Shown: positions 55,655-64,000 of the stretch, in pieces
Layout: the number at the start of each line of letters is the position of its first letter
How positions within the stretch are numbered: position 1 is the first letter of the stretch
Made by a program: the position numbers and the translations under genes
Assembly (NCBI RefSeq): GCF_015767635.1
Contig: NZ_CP065230.1
Span: forward strand, 1,736,001-1,800,000
Length of the DNA stretch: 64,000 bases
Reading direction: 5' to 3'
Source: Halomonas sp. A40-4
GTDB lineage: Bacteria > Pseudomonadota > Gammaproteobacteria > Pseudomonadales > Halomonadaceae
Notes under the pieces: model-generated
Seen by the model: only the letters and a program-made list of their open reading frames with translations
Told to the model about the DNA's origin: nothing
The model's database searches: none

Positions 55655-56146
55655 TCACACTTGATCAAGCGGAAGTTCGCGATCGGCGATCAGGATGCCG
55701 TTATTGTCAGCGTAAAGCCAATTGCCCGACGTGATGGTGGCGCTTGCGAAGCTTATGGTGACATCGCGCTGTCCTTCTCCACGTTTTTCGCTTTTACGCG
55801 GATGGCACCCAAGTGCCTGTACGCCCAGAGGCAGCGTAGCGAGGATGTCCACGTCGCGAACACAACCGTATATCACGACGCCAGCCCACCCATTCTCGAC
55901 CGCTTGTTCGGCCAGCAGGTCGCCGAGCATGGCACATCGTGGGGAGCCTCCGGCATCGACGACAAGGATGGCCCCGTCGCCTGGTTCAGCGACGGCTTGC
56001 TTGACGAGAGAATTATCTTCAAAGCATTTGATGGTCCGGACGGGGCCGTAAAAGGCATCAACGCCGCCAAAGTTGGCAAAGGTGGGTTCCAGTACCTGAA
56101 CGTCTGGAAAGGCATCGCATATATCGGGGGTAATGATTGTCAGCAT
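55655..56146 (-). CDS. rraA: RraA family ribonuclease E inhibitor
   Basis: 163-residue protein with the RraA fold: ITPDICDAFPDVQVLEPTFANFGGVDAFYGPVRTIKCFEDNSLVK, DAGGSPRCAMLGDLLAEQAVENGW, and GVVIYGCVRDVDIL. In Escherichia coli RraA binds RNase E and slows mRNA decay; related proteins are aldolases for 4-hydroxy-4-methyl-2-oxoglutarate, and sequence does not fully separate the two. ATG 56146 has AGGA about 7 nt upstream. It lies downstream of acnB beyond its terminator. Confidence 0.85.
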   Translation of the reverse strand: MLTIITPDICDAFPDVQVLEPTFANFGGVDAFYGPVRTIKCFEDNSLVKQAVAEPGDGAILVVDAGGSPRCAMLGDLLAEQAVENGWAGVVIYGCVRDVDILATLPLGVQALGCHPRKSEKRGEGQRDVTISFASATITSGNWLYADNNGILIADRELPLDQV

Positions 56147-56181
56147 GGCGAATCCTGTCATTGGTCTCTGGTAATCGTAAG

Positions 56182-56219
56182 AAAAAACGCCCCGCCCTGT
56201 AGAACAGTGGCGGGGCGTT
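56182..56219 (-). terminator. Intrinsic terminator after acnB
   Basis: Stem AACGCCCCGCC (56186-56196) / GGCGGGGCGTT (56209-56219) with a 12-nt loop, followed on the minus strand by TTTTTT. It lies before rraA in the direction of transcription. Confidence 0.85.
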
Positions 56220-56231
56220 CGTTCATCGGCT

Positions 56232-56254
56232 CAAAAGAGCACAGTGCTCTTTTG
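56232..56254 (-). repeat. Second hairpin in acnB 3' UTR
   Basis: Perfect 10-bp inverted repeat CAAAAGAGCA (56232-56241) / TGCTCTTTTG (56245-56254) with a 3-nt loop. It lies between the acnB stop and the main terminator. It has no long T run beyond its own arm, so it could be a transcript-end stabiliser or a weak first terminator. Confidence 0.7.
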
Positions 56255-56295
56255 CGATGTTGCGAGCATCGGCGATGGAGCGGTAGCGTTGAAGC

Positions 56296-58899
56296 TTACG
56301 CTTCTTGAGCCACCGGAATCACGTTTGAGGCAATCTTCTGATACTCCTCAATTTCGTGAAAGTTCATGTAACGATAGATCTCGCTTGCCATGGCGTCAAA
56401 CTCTCCCATGTAACGGCGATACTCGTCGACCGTGGGCAGGCGACCCTCAACGGCGGCCACTGCCGCCAGCTCTGCTGACGCAAGATAGACGTTCGCGCCA
56501 TCGCCAAGACGGTTGGGGAAGTTCCGCGTGGAGGTCGATACGACGGTACTTTTCGCAGCGACGCGCGCCTGATTACCCATGCAAAGCGAGCAGCCGGGCA
56601 TTTCCATGCGCGCACCGGCGCGACCATAGATGCCGTAGTAGCCTTCTTCGGTAAGCTGGTGCTGATCCATCTTGGTCGGAGGCGCTAACCACAGGCGGGT
56701 CTTGAGGCTGCCTGCGGGCTGTTTCTCGAGCAGCTTGCCGGCAGCGCGGAAATGACCGATGTTGGTCATGCACGAACCGATAAAAACCTCGTCGATTTTC
56801 GTGCCGGCAACGTCAGAAAGTAGACGGGCATCGTCGGGGTCATTCGGTGCACAAAGTACCGGCTCTTTGATATCGTCGAGGTCGATTTCGATAACTTCGG
56901 CGTATTCGGCATCCTTGTCGGCACGCATCAATTTCGGATCGGCAAGCCAGGCTTCCATTCCTTCGATACGACGGCTGATGGTGCGCTCATCGCCGTAGCC
57001 ATTGGCGATCATCCACTTGAGCAAGGTGATGTTCGACTTGAGGTACTCGGTCACGCTCTCGTCGGAAAGCGTGATGGTACAGCCGGCTGCCGAACGCTCG
57101 GCAGAGGCGTCGGAAAGCTCGAAAGCTTGCTCGACGGTCAGGTCTTCAAGACCTTCGATTTCCAGGACACGGCCCGAGAAAGCGTTCTTCTTGCCGGATT
57201 TTTCCACCGTCAGTAGCCCCTGCTTGATGGCATACAGCGGAATAGCGTGAACCAGATCGCGCAAGGTGACGCCAGGCTGGCGCTTGCCTTTAAAGCGCAC
57301 GAGCACGGATTCCGGCATGTCCAGCGGCATGACGCCCGTGGCGGCGGCAAACGCGACCAGCCCTGAGCCTGCCGGGAAGGAAATGCCCAGCGGGAAACGG
57401 GTATGCGAATCACCGCCTGTGCCTACCGTGTCCGGCAGCAGCATGCGGTTGAGCCAGCTGTGAATAATGCCGTCGCCGGGGCGCAGCGAAACGCCGCCGC
57501 GGTTCATGATGAAGTCGGGCAGGGTATGGTGGGTGTCCACGTCGACCGGCTTCGGGTAAGCGGCGGTATGGCAGAACGACTGCATGACCAGATCGGCCTG
57601 AAAGCCCAGGCACGCCAGGTCTTTTAGTTCATCGCGGGTCATGGGGCCGGTCGTGTCCTGAGACCCCACCGTGGTCATCTTGGGCTCGCAGTACATGCCA
57701 GGGCGAACGCCGTCCATGCCGCAGGCCTTGCCGACCATTTTCTGGGCCAGGGTAAAGCCTTTACCTGTGTCGTTGGGTTGCTCGGGCAGGCGGAATACAT
57801 CTGAAGGTGCAAGACCCAGGGATTCCCGAGCTTTGCCGGTCAAACCCCGACCGATGATCAGCGGGATACGCCCACCCGCACGAACTTCGTCGAGAATCAA
57901 CTGTGTCTTGAGCTCGAAGGTTGTCAGTACGTCGTCAGTCCCATGCTTGCAGACCTTGCCTTCATAGGGGTAGACATCGATGACGTCACCCATGGATAGC
58001 TTTTCAACATCCATTTCTACCGGCAGGGCGCCAGAATCTTCCATGGTGTTGAAGAAGATGGGAGCAATTTTGCTGCCAAAACAGAACCCGCCTGCGCGCT
58101 TGTTGGGCACATGCGGGATGTCATCGCCGAAGAACCACAGTACTGAGTTGGTGGCTGATTTGCGCGAAGACCCGGTGCCGACGACATCACCCACGTAAGC
58201 GACAGGGAAGCCTTTGGCTTTTACATCTTCGATCTGCTTTAGGGGACCGGTCTTGCCCGGCTCCACGGGATCGATGCCATCACGCTCGTTCTTGAGCATG
58301 GCATTGGCATGCAAGGGAATATCCGGACGCGACCAGGCATCCGGTGCCGGCGACAGGTCGTCGGTGTTGGTCTCGCCAGGTACCTTGAAGACGCTCAGTG
58401 TGATCTTTTCTTCAAGCGCCGGCTTGGAGAGGAACCACTCGGCGTCGGCCCATGACTGGATAACGTCCTTGGCGACACTATTACCTGCCTTGGCACGTTG
58501 CTCAACGTCATGGAAGGCATCGAACATCAGTAAGGTATGCTTAAGCTGTTCGCCGACTTCACGGGCTAGTTCTTCGTTGTCGAGCAGCTCGACCAGCGAC
58601 ACGATGTTATAGCCGCCCTGCATGGTGCCTAGCAGTTTGACGGCATGTACTTTATCGATGAGGGGCGATGTCGCTTCGCCTTTGGCGATGGCCGTTAAGA
58701 AACCGGCTTTTACGTAAGCCGCTTCGTCAACACCCGGGGGAACGCGGTTGGTAATCAGGTCGAGAATAAATTCTTCTTCGCCAGCCGGGGGCGTTTTCAG
58801 CAGCTCGATTAGAGCGGCGGTTTGCTCGGCATTCAGGGGCTTGGCGGGGATGCCCTCTGCAGCGCGTTCCTCGACATGTTGGCGGTAAGCTTCAAGCAC
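56296..58899 (-). CDS. acnB: Aconitate hydratase B
   Basis: 867-residue TCA-cycle aconitase, citrate to isocitrate, with a [4Fe-4S] cluster. The N-terminal HEAT-like AcnB domain begins [35 protein letters not shown]. Further on come the swivel-domain [59 protein letters not shown], and the cluster ligands in [14 protein letters not shown]. The protein is full length. It is transcribed alone with a good promoter and a terminator. Confidence 0.97.
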   Translation of the reverse strand: MLEAYRQHVEERAAEGIPAKPLNAEQTAALIELLKTPPAGEEEFILDLITNRVPPGVDEAAYVKAGFLTAIAKGEATSPLIDKVHAVKLLGTMQGGYNIVSLVELLDNEELAREVGEQLKHTLLMFDAFHDVEQRAKAGNSVAKDVIQSWADAEWFLSKPALEEKITLSVFKVPGETNTDDLSPAPDAWSRPDIPLHANAMLKNERDGIDPVEPGKTGPLKQIEDVKAKGFPVAYVGDVVGTGSSRKSATNSVLWFFGDDIPHVPNKRAGGFCFGSKIAPIFFNTMEDSGALPVEMDVEKLSMGDVIDVYPYEGKVCKHGTDDVLTTFELKTQLILDEVRAGGRIPLIIGRGLTGKARESLGLAPSDVFRLPEQPNDTGKGFTLAQKMVGKACGMDGVRPGMYCEPKMTTVGSQDTTGPMTRDELKDLACLGFQADLVMQSFCHTAAYPKPVDVDTHHTLPDFIMNRGGVSLRPGDGIIHSWLNRMLLPDTVGTGGDSHTRFPLGISFPAGSGLVAFAAATGVMPLDMPESVLVRFKGKRQPGVTLRDLVHAIPLYAIKQGLLTVEKSGKKNAFSGRVLEIEGLEDLTVEQAFELSDASAERSAAGCTITLSDESVTEYLKSNITLLKWMIANGYGDERTISRRIEGMEAWLADPKLMRADKDAEYAEVIEIDLDDIKEPVLCAPNDPDDARLLSDVAGTKIDEVFIGSCMTNIGHFRAAGKLLEKQPAGSLKTRLWLAPPTKMDQHQLTEEGYYGIYGRAGARMEMPGCSLCMGNQARVAAKSTVVSTSTRNFPNRLGDGANVYLASAELAAVAAVEGRLPTVDEYRRYMGEFDAMASEIYRYMNFHEIEEYQKIASNVIPVAQEA

Positions 58900-59317
58900 G
58901 TTTGGGGCCCTCTCATCTGCTTTAATGGTGGCGACGGCACGTGGGCTATGCGCTTCACGATGCCATCGGACACCGACATACGCTTGACAAACAGCGTTGG
59001 TTGGATGCCAGTAATTCTACGTGAAACTGTCGACAATGTTAAGGTGAGTCCGCTGCCATGGCGTTGTACTTTGTGATGATGAGCCTGTTCAAAAGTGTGA
59101 AACACGCTGGGACCAAACGTTCTGACATGCTTTACTAGCAAAAAAGCACTCGCTATCGACAGAGGTTTCATAAAGTGTGATTCTCGTAACGCCGCGTTAC
59201 CTCGCCTGGGCTGATAGCCTGCCTCAGGCTGAGCAGTTGGCCGTGATGGCATATTCGAATTACCCAAGGCGTTATGATTGTTGTACAATTATGTGATAGC
59301 TATTTAGTGATGGTGTT
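58900..59317. other. acnB-miaE divergent intergenic region
   Basis: This 418-bp gap has no gene I can support; a minus-strand frame through it is only the acnB leader read out of frame. It holds the acnB promoter (59014-59042) and, near miaE, a palindrome TTGTACAA (59281-59288) in an AT-rich stretch that may belong to the miaE promoter. Confidence 0.6.
59014..59042 (-). promoter_or_regulatory. Sigma-70-like promoter for acnB
   Basis: On the minus strand, TTAACA (59042-59037), 17-bp spacer, TAGAAT (59019-59014). It gives a leader of about 105 nt before the acnB ATG. Confidence 0.6.
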
Positions 59318-59971
59318 ATGTCGATACAAGTAATTCCTGACAAAGCGGGTCATTCGATTGATGCGAACGACTTGTTGCCTGACAGCTTGAATGACTTTCT
59401 GGGATGTACAACACCAGATGCCTGGCTGACCTGGGCCCTGGAGAATCCCGAAATTCTTCTGATTGACCACGCTCAGTGTGAGAAGAAGGCTGCCTCCACG
59501 GCGATGAGCCTATTGTATCGCTATGTGGATCAACCGCTGCTACTGAGCAAGATGTCGCAACTTGCCCGTGAAGAACTGCTGCATTTTGAGCAGGTCGTGA
59601 CCCTTATGGAAAGCCGGGGGGTAACGTATCGGCACTTGACCGCTTCACGCTATGCGGAAGGGTTGCGCCGACATGTCCGTCCTCAGGACCCTGAGCGGTT
59701 GATAGATGTGCTGATTATTGGCGCCCTCATCGAGGCCAGAAGCTGCGAACGCTTTGCTTGCTTGATTCCTTACCTTGATGAAGAACTGGCGAAATTCTAC
59801 CGCACCCTTGTCAAGTCTGAAGGCCGACATTTCGAAGATTATCTTTTGCTTGCCCGGCAGCAAACCGACCACTCGATCGACGAGCGGATCGCGTTCTTTG
59901 TTGCTCTTGAAGCAGAGCTGATCATTTCGCCGGATACAGCTTTTCGTTTTCATAGCGGCGTGCCAGCGTAA
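59318..59971 (+). CDS. miaE: tRNA 2-methylthio-N6-isopentenyladenosine(37) hydroxylase MiaE
   Basis: 217-residue ferritin-like di-iron monooxygenase that hydroxylates ms2i6A37 in tRNA. Iron-ligand Glu and ExxH motifs are visible in DHAQCEKKAASTAM, REELLHFEQV, ALIEARSCERF, and KSEGRHFEDYLLLA. The next gene, a large regulator, starts 30 bp later, so the two may be co-transcribed. Confidence 0.93.
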   Translation: MSIQVIPDKAGHSIDANDLLPDSLNDFLGCTTPDAWLTWALENPEILLIDHAQCEKKAASTAMSLLYRYVDQPLLLSKMSQLAREELLHFEQVVTLMESRGVTYRHLTASRYAEGLRRHVRPQDPERLIDVLIIGALIEARSCERFACLIPYLDEELAKFYRTLVKSEGRHFEDYLLLARQQTDHSIDERIAFFVALEAELIISPDTAFRFHSGVPA

Positions 59972-60001
59972 GATGCCGTTCGTCCAGACAGGATGTTTAC
60001 C

Positions 60002-63000
60002 ATGCGCGATGCTCAAAAGTATGACCAACTGACCCTGTTCGGTCATTTTGCCCTGTCTCAGGGTGATGATGTGCTGACGCACTTTAGCTACGATAAAGTG
60101 AAAGCGTTGCTTGTCTACTTGCTGCTGCATCGACAACCTGTCAACCGCGCTGCGCTGGCAGAACTGCTGTGGCCAGATCAGGGCCTTTCATCAGGCCGCA
60201 CCAACCTTCGACACGCGCTGCATTGCCTACGTCAATCATTGGGCGAAGATGCAGAACAAGTGCTCAATGTGTCGCGCCAGACCATTGCCTTTCAGCTGCC
60301 GCCCAATTGGCAGGTCGATCTGCATGAGCTGCAAACGCTACTTGAAGGGCCGCGGGATCTTGCCACTCTGGATGAGGTGCTGTCTTGCTACCAGGGCGAT
60401 TTGATCGAGGAATTGCAGCTCGCCAACTGTAGTGAGTTCCAACGCTGGCTGGTGCAGGCGCGCAACGAATGGCGTCAGCGGGTTATCCGTTTTGCTGAAC
60501 AGGTGCTTGATAATCATCAGGAAGTACCTGACGGCCTTCTGGAAACGCTGGTCAGCCGGTTTTCCGGTTACGGTCCTTTTCATGAACGGTTGGTTAAACA
60601 GCTTGCCGAACAAAAGCAGATGGCGGCAGCTCACGAGCAATACAACAGCTATTTGCAGCTGCTTGCCCTGTCAGGCCAGCAGCCCGAGCCTAGCTTTTTA
60701 CAGCTGGCGAGCTATTGGTCCGATGGTCACCATGACGCCCGCGTCATGTCTCCCCAAGGCGCCTTTTCGCGAGCGCTTGCTACCGACAGCCAGCCTTTGC
60801 GCGAAGATGAAATTGAGCTTCGTCAACTCTCGGTAATGGCCATTCGATTGCGCCTCCAGGGGGACTGGCAGGATCGCGCCGCGACGCGTAACTGCCTTGC
60901 ACTTCAACTGGAGTTGCTGCGGTGGCTTGAGCAGCAATGCCATCATTTGGGTGGTTTCTGGTTGCCTGGCGCTACTGGCGGCCTGGGGCTTGCCTGTTTT
61001 GGTACCCATGGCCCTGCCCATCAGTTGGCTGAACTGGTCGCGCTTTATGAGCATTGCCGTCAGACGCTCCCTCAAGAGTCGGCCAGGCACTGGACGGGTG
61101 AAGGTGAGCCGCCACGGTTTGAGTTGGCAGCAGGGCTGCACAGCGGGCGTGTCGTTTATTTGCCTGAACGCCAACTGGCTGACCCGTTGGGCCAGGTGAC
61201 GCAAATATCCCTCGAGTTGATGAGCGCGGCAGAAGGCAGCGAACTGGTCATCTCGCAGGAGTCGAGCCAGCACATGCCACCGGCGCTCGACCTTCAGCCC
61301 CGGCTGGTCTCGCGAGTAATGTCGAGCGATGGTCGTGTGCGCCAGCGCGCGTTGGTGCTGGGCCAGAATGAAGGTGGTCCTGATGCACTGCCGCCGAGCC
61401 TGGTAGGGCGCGAAACCTCGTTAAGAACGCTGAGGGATGCCCTTGCCCGAGCCGGTATCGGGCTTCGCCAAAGTGTGCTGGTACGTGGTGCGTCGGGCAT
61501 GGGTAAATCGGCCTTGATGGTAGGTTTTCGTCAGCTTGAGATCAGTCGCGACGCTGCTATTTGCTGGCAGCCCACCACGCGACTTTCGGTGCTGGAGCCC
61601 TATGGCGTCGCCCGCACGCTTCTATCATGGTACCTGGGAGGGGCGCCGGATCAGGATGCACTGTGCGCTCTGCAAGCCGACCTGGCTTTCAATGCGTTAA
61701 GCGATGAGCAGCAATGTCTGCTCGAAGAAGCCCTCGGCGTGCGTAGCGTGCAGGAAGTGTCACAGCTGACGCAAAACGGTGAAGCGGTTGAACTGGTGGT
61801 AATGCTGTTACACCGCTTGATCGAACGTCAGTCGGCGACCCATACGCTCGTTCTGATGGTGGATGACCTGCAGTGGCTCGACGAACCATCGTTCAAGGTA
61901 CTGTCAGGCCTTCAGGCGCGGTTGCCCATCAATACGGCCTTTATGCTGGTGGCCAGTCACCATGGTCGTGAACCTCTGCCCGTCAAGCTGCACTGGGATC
62001 AGCAAATCACGCTGGGCCGGCTGGATGGACTGGAGTCCTCGCGACTGTTATCGCAACTCTCGCGTCGTTATCGTATTCACCTAAGCCCGCGATTGCGTAA
62101 TCAGATTATCGAGCGCTGCGACGGTGTTCCACTGTATTTGCAGGAAATTTGCCGACGCCTGGACATGGATCGCCGAGAAGGGCGAAGCGTTCAGTTTGAC
62201 GAGTTGCCCAAGGGGTTGCTTGGGCTGTTGGCCAGCCGAATCGACCAGTTGGAAGCGGATCGTGAAATTGCCCATATTGCCGCGGTGCTGGGAAAACGGT
62301 TCCGGCTTGACTTCCTCAGCGAGTGCAGTGGCTATGACACAGCGCGTCTGCAGCAGGCGCTGGATCATATGCGCCAGCTCGAAATCATTGAGCCGGTGGA
62401 CAACGGCTCAAGCGAACATGAATTCCAGTTCAGCCACCAGCTGCTTCAGGAAGCGGCCTACCTTTCCTGCCCCCGCGATGTCCGCGTCACGCTTCACCAG
62501 CAGGTGGTTAGCCTTATAGAAGAGCGCTTCCCGATGTGGATCAGCCGCCACCCTGGTGACTTTGCCACCCACCTCCGGCGAAGCGGGCACTACGCACGCG
62601 GCGCACGTTATTTTGAGCTTGCTGCCCGGGAGGCACTAAAAGTAAGTGCCAATCGTACCGCCTTACGCATGGCGGATTTTGGCCTGGCTAGCCTGCGCCA
62701 CGTAGAGCATGAGATAGAGCGCGAGGTGAGTCTGTTAACGGTGCGGGGGCAGGCTGCTTTTGCGCTTGAAGGCCATGGTTCTCCCACCGCCCACGAAAGT
62801 TTCGTTCGTGCCCGTGAATTATTGCGCCACTCAGGTGCGGATGCGCTGGAAGATCCTGAAGACCTGGAACAAATCTTTCTGGTCAAATGGGGGCTCTGGG
62901 TAGGGCGCAGCCAGCGCTACGCCCACGCCGATGCCTTCGCGTTGGCATCTACCCTGGCTGATATAGCTGCTCGGCTCGAGGACCCTCGTTACCAGCGGCT

Positions 63001-63901
63001 GGCTGACTATGCGCGTGCGCACTGTGAATACTGGGCAGGGCGTGTGCAGCAGGCCAACGACCATCTGAATGAAATCGACCCGCTCAACTCACCGATGATG
63101 ATCGAATGGCTGCCGTTCTCTGACCATCCACAGGTGACTGCGGCGTGCTTCCAGGGTTGGGCGCTATGCCTTTGTGGTGATTACCAGCGTGCTGAAAGAC
63201 AGGTTTCCGCGGCGATACGGCTGGCGGAGAAGCTGGGTCACCCCGGTACGCTTGCCATGGCGCTATTGTTTGCCGCCTCACTCTATCGCCAGCTTGGCCA
63301 TGTGCATTTAGCAGCGCGTCATGCGGAAAAAGCAGCGGCAATGACCGCTACGCCGGATTTACAGTTATGGCAAATTACTGCCCAGGGAATTCTCGGCTGG
63401 CAGCGCGCGCTGGCGGGCGATCACGGAGGGCTGACTCAACTGCGCGATAGCCTGGATCAAATGGCAGAGCTTAATGGGCGTGATCGCTTCAAACGTCCTG
63501 TGCTTTGGTACTCGGATGCCTGTATCGCCCTGGGAGAACTGAGTGCCGCAGAAGATTACCTGGATCAGTGCCTGGTGATTGCCAAGGAGAGGTCCACGCT
63601 GTTTCTACCTGAGCTTGCCACCCAACTTGCCCGGGTTCGTATCATGCTCGATCACCCTGCCAATGAAGTGCGCGCCTTGGCCGAGATGGCGATTTCACAG
63701 GCGCGGGAGCACGGTAATCGCCATCAGGAGTTGGCAGCATTGGAGTTATGGTTGACGCGGATCGCCCCCGACGACGAAGCGGCGCGGGATGCCTTCCATC
63801 GTCTGTTAAGCGACGTTAGCCATAGTGACGCGCCGGTTCTGGTCCGTTGGGTAAGCCTGGTGGATCATCGTCTGGCATACCCCGAGCGACTGGAGAGTTA
63901 G
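60002..63901 (+). CDS. SARP/BTAD-type regulator with pseudo-cyclase, AAA ATPase and helical repeats
   Basis: 1299 residues. Residues about 8-105 form an OmpR-like winged helix, and 105-235 a BTAD helical domain (DLHELQTLLEG... QYNSYLQLL) as in AfsR/SARP activators. Residues about 275-440 align by pattern with class III nucleotide cyclases (RQLSVMAIRLRLQ, GGFWLPGATGGLGLACFG, FELAAGLHSGRVVYLP), but the metal-binding Asp residues are missing, so it is probably catalytically dead. An AAA/STAND ATPase follows: Walker A GASGMGKS about 497-504, Walker B LVLMVDDLQWLD about 615-626. The last 500 residues are TPR-like helices. ATG 60002 (AGGA about 9 nt upstream) is preferred to 59993. Its target genes and signal are unknown; it lies after miaE. 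Its TAG stop is the first codon of a TIR element. Confidence 0.85.
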   Translation: MRDAQKYDQLTLFGHFALSQGDDVLTHFSYDKVKALLVYLLLHRQPVNRAALAELLWPDQGLSSGRTNLRHALHCLRQSLGEDAEQVLNVSRQTIAFQLPPNWQVDLHELQTLLEGPRDLATLDEVLSCYQGDLIEELQLANCSEFQRWLVQARNEWRQRVIRFAEQVLDNHQEVPDGLLETLVSRFSGYGPFHERLVKQLAEQKQMAAAHEQYNSYLQLLALSGQQPEPSFLQLASYWSDGHHDARVMSPQGAFSRALATDSQPLREDEIELRQLSVMAIRLRLQGDWQDRAATRNCLALQLELLRWLEQQCHHLGGFWLPGATGGLGLACFGTHGPAHQLAELVALYEHCRQTLPQESARHWTGEGEPPRFELAAGLHSGRVVYLPERQLADPLGQVTQISLELMSAAEGSELVISQESSQHMPPALDLQPRLVSRVMSSDGRVRQRALVLGQNEGGPDALPPSLVGRETSLRTLRDALARAGIGLRQSVLVRGASGMGKSALMVGFRQLEISRDAAICWQPTTRLSVLEPYGVARTLLSWYLGGAPDQDALCALQADLAFNALSDEQQCLLEEALGVRSVQEVSQLTQNGEAVELVVMLLHRLIERQSATHTLVLMVDDLQWLDEPSFKVLSGLQARLPINTAFMLVASHHGREPLPVKLHWDQQITLGRLDGLESSRLLSQLSRRYRIHLSPRLRNQIIERCDGVPLYLQEICRRLDMDRREGRSVQFDELPKGLLGLLASRIDQLEADREIAHIAAVLGKRFRLDFLSECSGYDTARLQQALDHMRQLEIIEPVDNGSSEHEFQFSHQLLQEAAYLSCPRDVRVTLHQQVVSLIEERFPMWISRHPGDFATHLRRSGHYARGARYFELAAREALKVSANRTALRMADFGLASLRHVEHEIEREVSLLTVRGQAAFALEGHGSPTAHESFVRARELLRHSGADALEDPEDLEQIFLVKWGLWVGRSQRYAHADAFALASTLADIAARLEDPRYQRLADYARAHCEYWAGRVQQANDHLNEIDPLNSPMMIEWLPFSDHPQVTAACFQGWALCLCGDYQRAERQVSAAIRLAEKLGHPGTLAMALLFAASLYRQLGHVHLAARHAEKAAAMTATPDLQLWQITAQGILGWQRALAGDHGGLTQLRDSLDQMAELNGRDRFKRPVLWYSDACIALGELSAAEDYLDQCLVIAKERSTLFLPELATQLARVRIMLDHPANEVRALAEMAISQAREHGNRHQELAALELWLTRIAPDDEAARDAFHRLLSDVSHSDAPVLVRWVSLVDHRLAYPERLES

Positions 63902-63978
63902 CAGCCTGCCGGACTTAACACTGATCTACTGCGAATCCGTGCTTCTCGCGACGATCGGCCAAGCCCGACAGGCTGCTA
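63899..63978. mobile_element. 80-bp element with 18-bp terminal inverted repeats (MITE-like or IS relic)
   Basis: The left end TAGCAGCCTGCCGGACTT (63899-63916) and right end AAGCCCGACAGGCTGCTA (63961-63978) are inverted copies with two mismatches. The 44-bp interior has no gene. Read on the minus strand it can encode a short C-terminal peptide ending in TAA just before the left TIR, as in the tail of a transposase gene. The left TIR supplies the stop codon of the large regulator. The flanks do not show a clear target duplication. Confidence 0.6.
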
Positions 63979-64000
63979 GGTGTTATCTTCCAGCCATGTC

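Noticed and set aside
58833..59288. 151-residue minus-strand frame upstream of acnB
   Set aside because: Overlaps the acnB start in another frame and the acnB promoter; low-information composition and no similarity recognised.
1..64000. CRISPR arrays, prophage, integrons or complete insertion sequences
   Set aside because: No regularly spaced repeats, phage structural genes, integrase or transposase frames were seen; only the short TIR element at the right edge suggests mobility.

Overview
The window is a gene-dense, moderately GC-rich chromosomal stretch from a gammaproteobacterium. The best guess is Halomonas or a close relative in the Halomonadaceae. This rests on gene order (fimV-truA-trpF-accD-folC-dedD-cvpA-purF-metZ, purN-purM-perM-hda, mrp-dcd and lexA-psrA-nagZ, all arrangements known from the Pseudomonas/Halomonas side of the class), on acidic, Asp/Glu-rich proteins, and on a PHA-granule phasin. 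Almost everything is core metabolism. I see no prophage, CRISPR array, integron or intact insertion sequence.

Layout. 1-12044: the 3' end of fimV, truA, tryptophan synthesis (trpF, trpB, trpA), accD, folC, dedD, cvpA, purF and metZ, all on the plus strand and mostly overlapping or tightly spaced. 12236-14876: a cytochrome b561/YceI pair and a MATE exporter. 14863-18905 (minus): an NCS2-type permease, an aromatic aminotransferase with a pterin carbinolamine dehydratase (phhC/phhB), and a PAS-GGDEF cyclase. 19164-22809: cobA, an unknown membrane-anchored coiled-coil protein, mrp and dcd. 22882-26680: purN/purM divergent from perM/hda. 26802-30293: phasin, fumC, a membrane-anchored EEP-family hydrolase and two identical tRNA-Val(GAC) genes. 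30403-33748 (minus): fRMsr and the methionine importer metQ-metI-metN behind a promoter, a leader and an intrinsic terminator. 33966-39917: ribE and a nucleobase salvage block (azgA-like permease, apt, gpt, ung, upp, uraA). 39945-41774: molybdopterin genes mobB, a moaC-moaD fusion and moaE. 41802-49197: RNase J, purU, lexA, psrA, an L,D-transpeptidase-fold protein, nagZ, hpt and ppsR. 49425-56146: ppsA, ggt, a membrane GDPD and rraA. 56296-63901: acnB, miaE and a very large SARP/AAA/TPR regulator. The window ends in a short element with terminal inverted repeats, whose first bases provide the stop codon of that regulator.

How the genes fit together. Several blocks are functional modules: tryptophan synthesis from PRA to Trp (trpF, B, A); purine synthesis split between purF and purMN; purine and pyrimidine uptake with the matching phosphoribosyltransferases; methionine uptake and repair (metNIQ plus fRMsr); molybdopterin assembly; and gluconeogenic control, with ppsR divergent from ppsA.

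The most interesting non-coding signal is the metN leader at 33592-33748. It has a good sigma-70 promoter, a possible 17-codon cysteine-rich leader peptide, and a strong terminator. A sequence right after the peptide stop codon copies one arm of that terminator and could act as antiterminator, which is the geometry of transcription attenuation. Other points worth following are the SARP-pseudocyclase-AAA-TPR regulator, the MoaC-MoaD fusion, the direct repeats between lexA and psrA, and the TIR element at the right edge.
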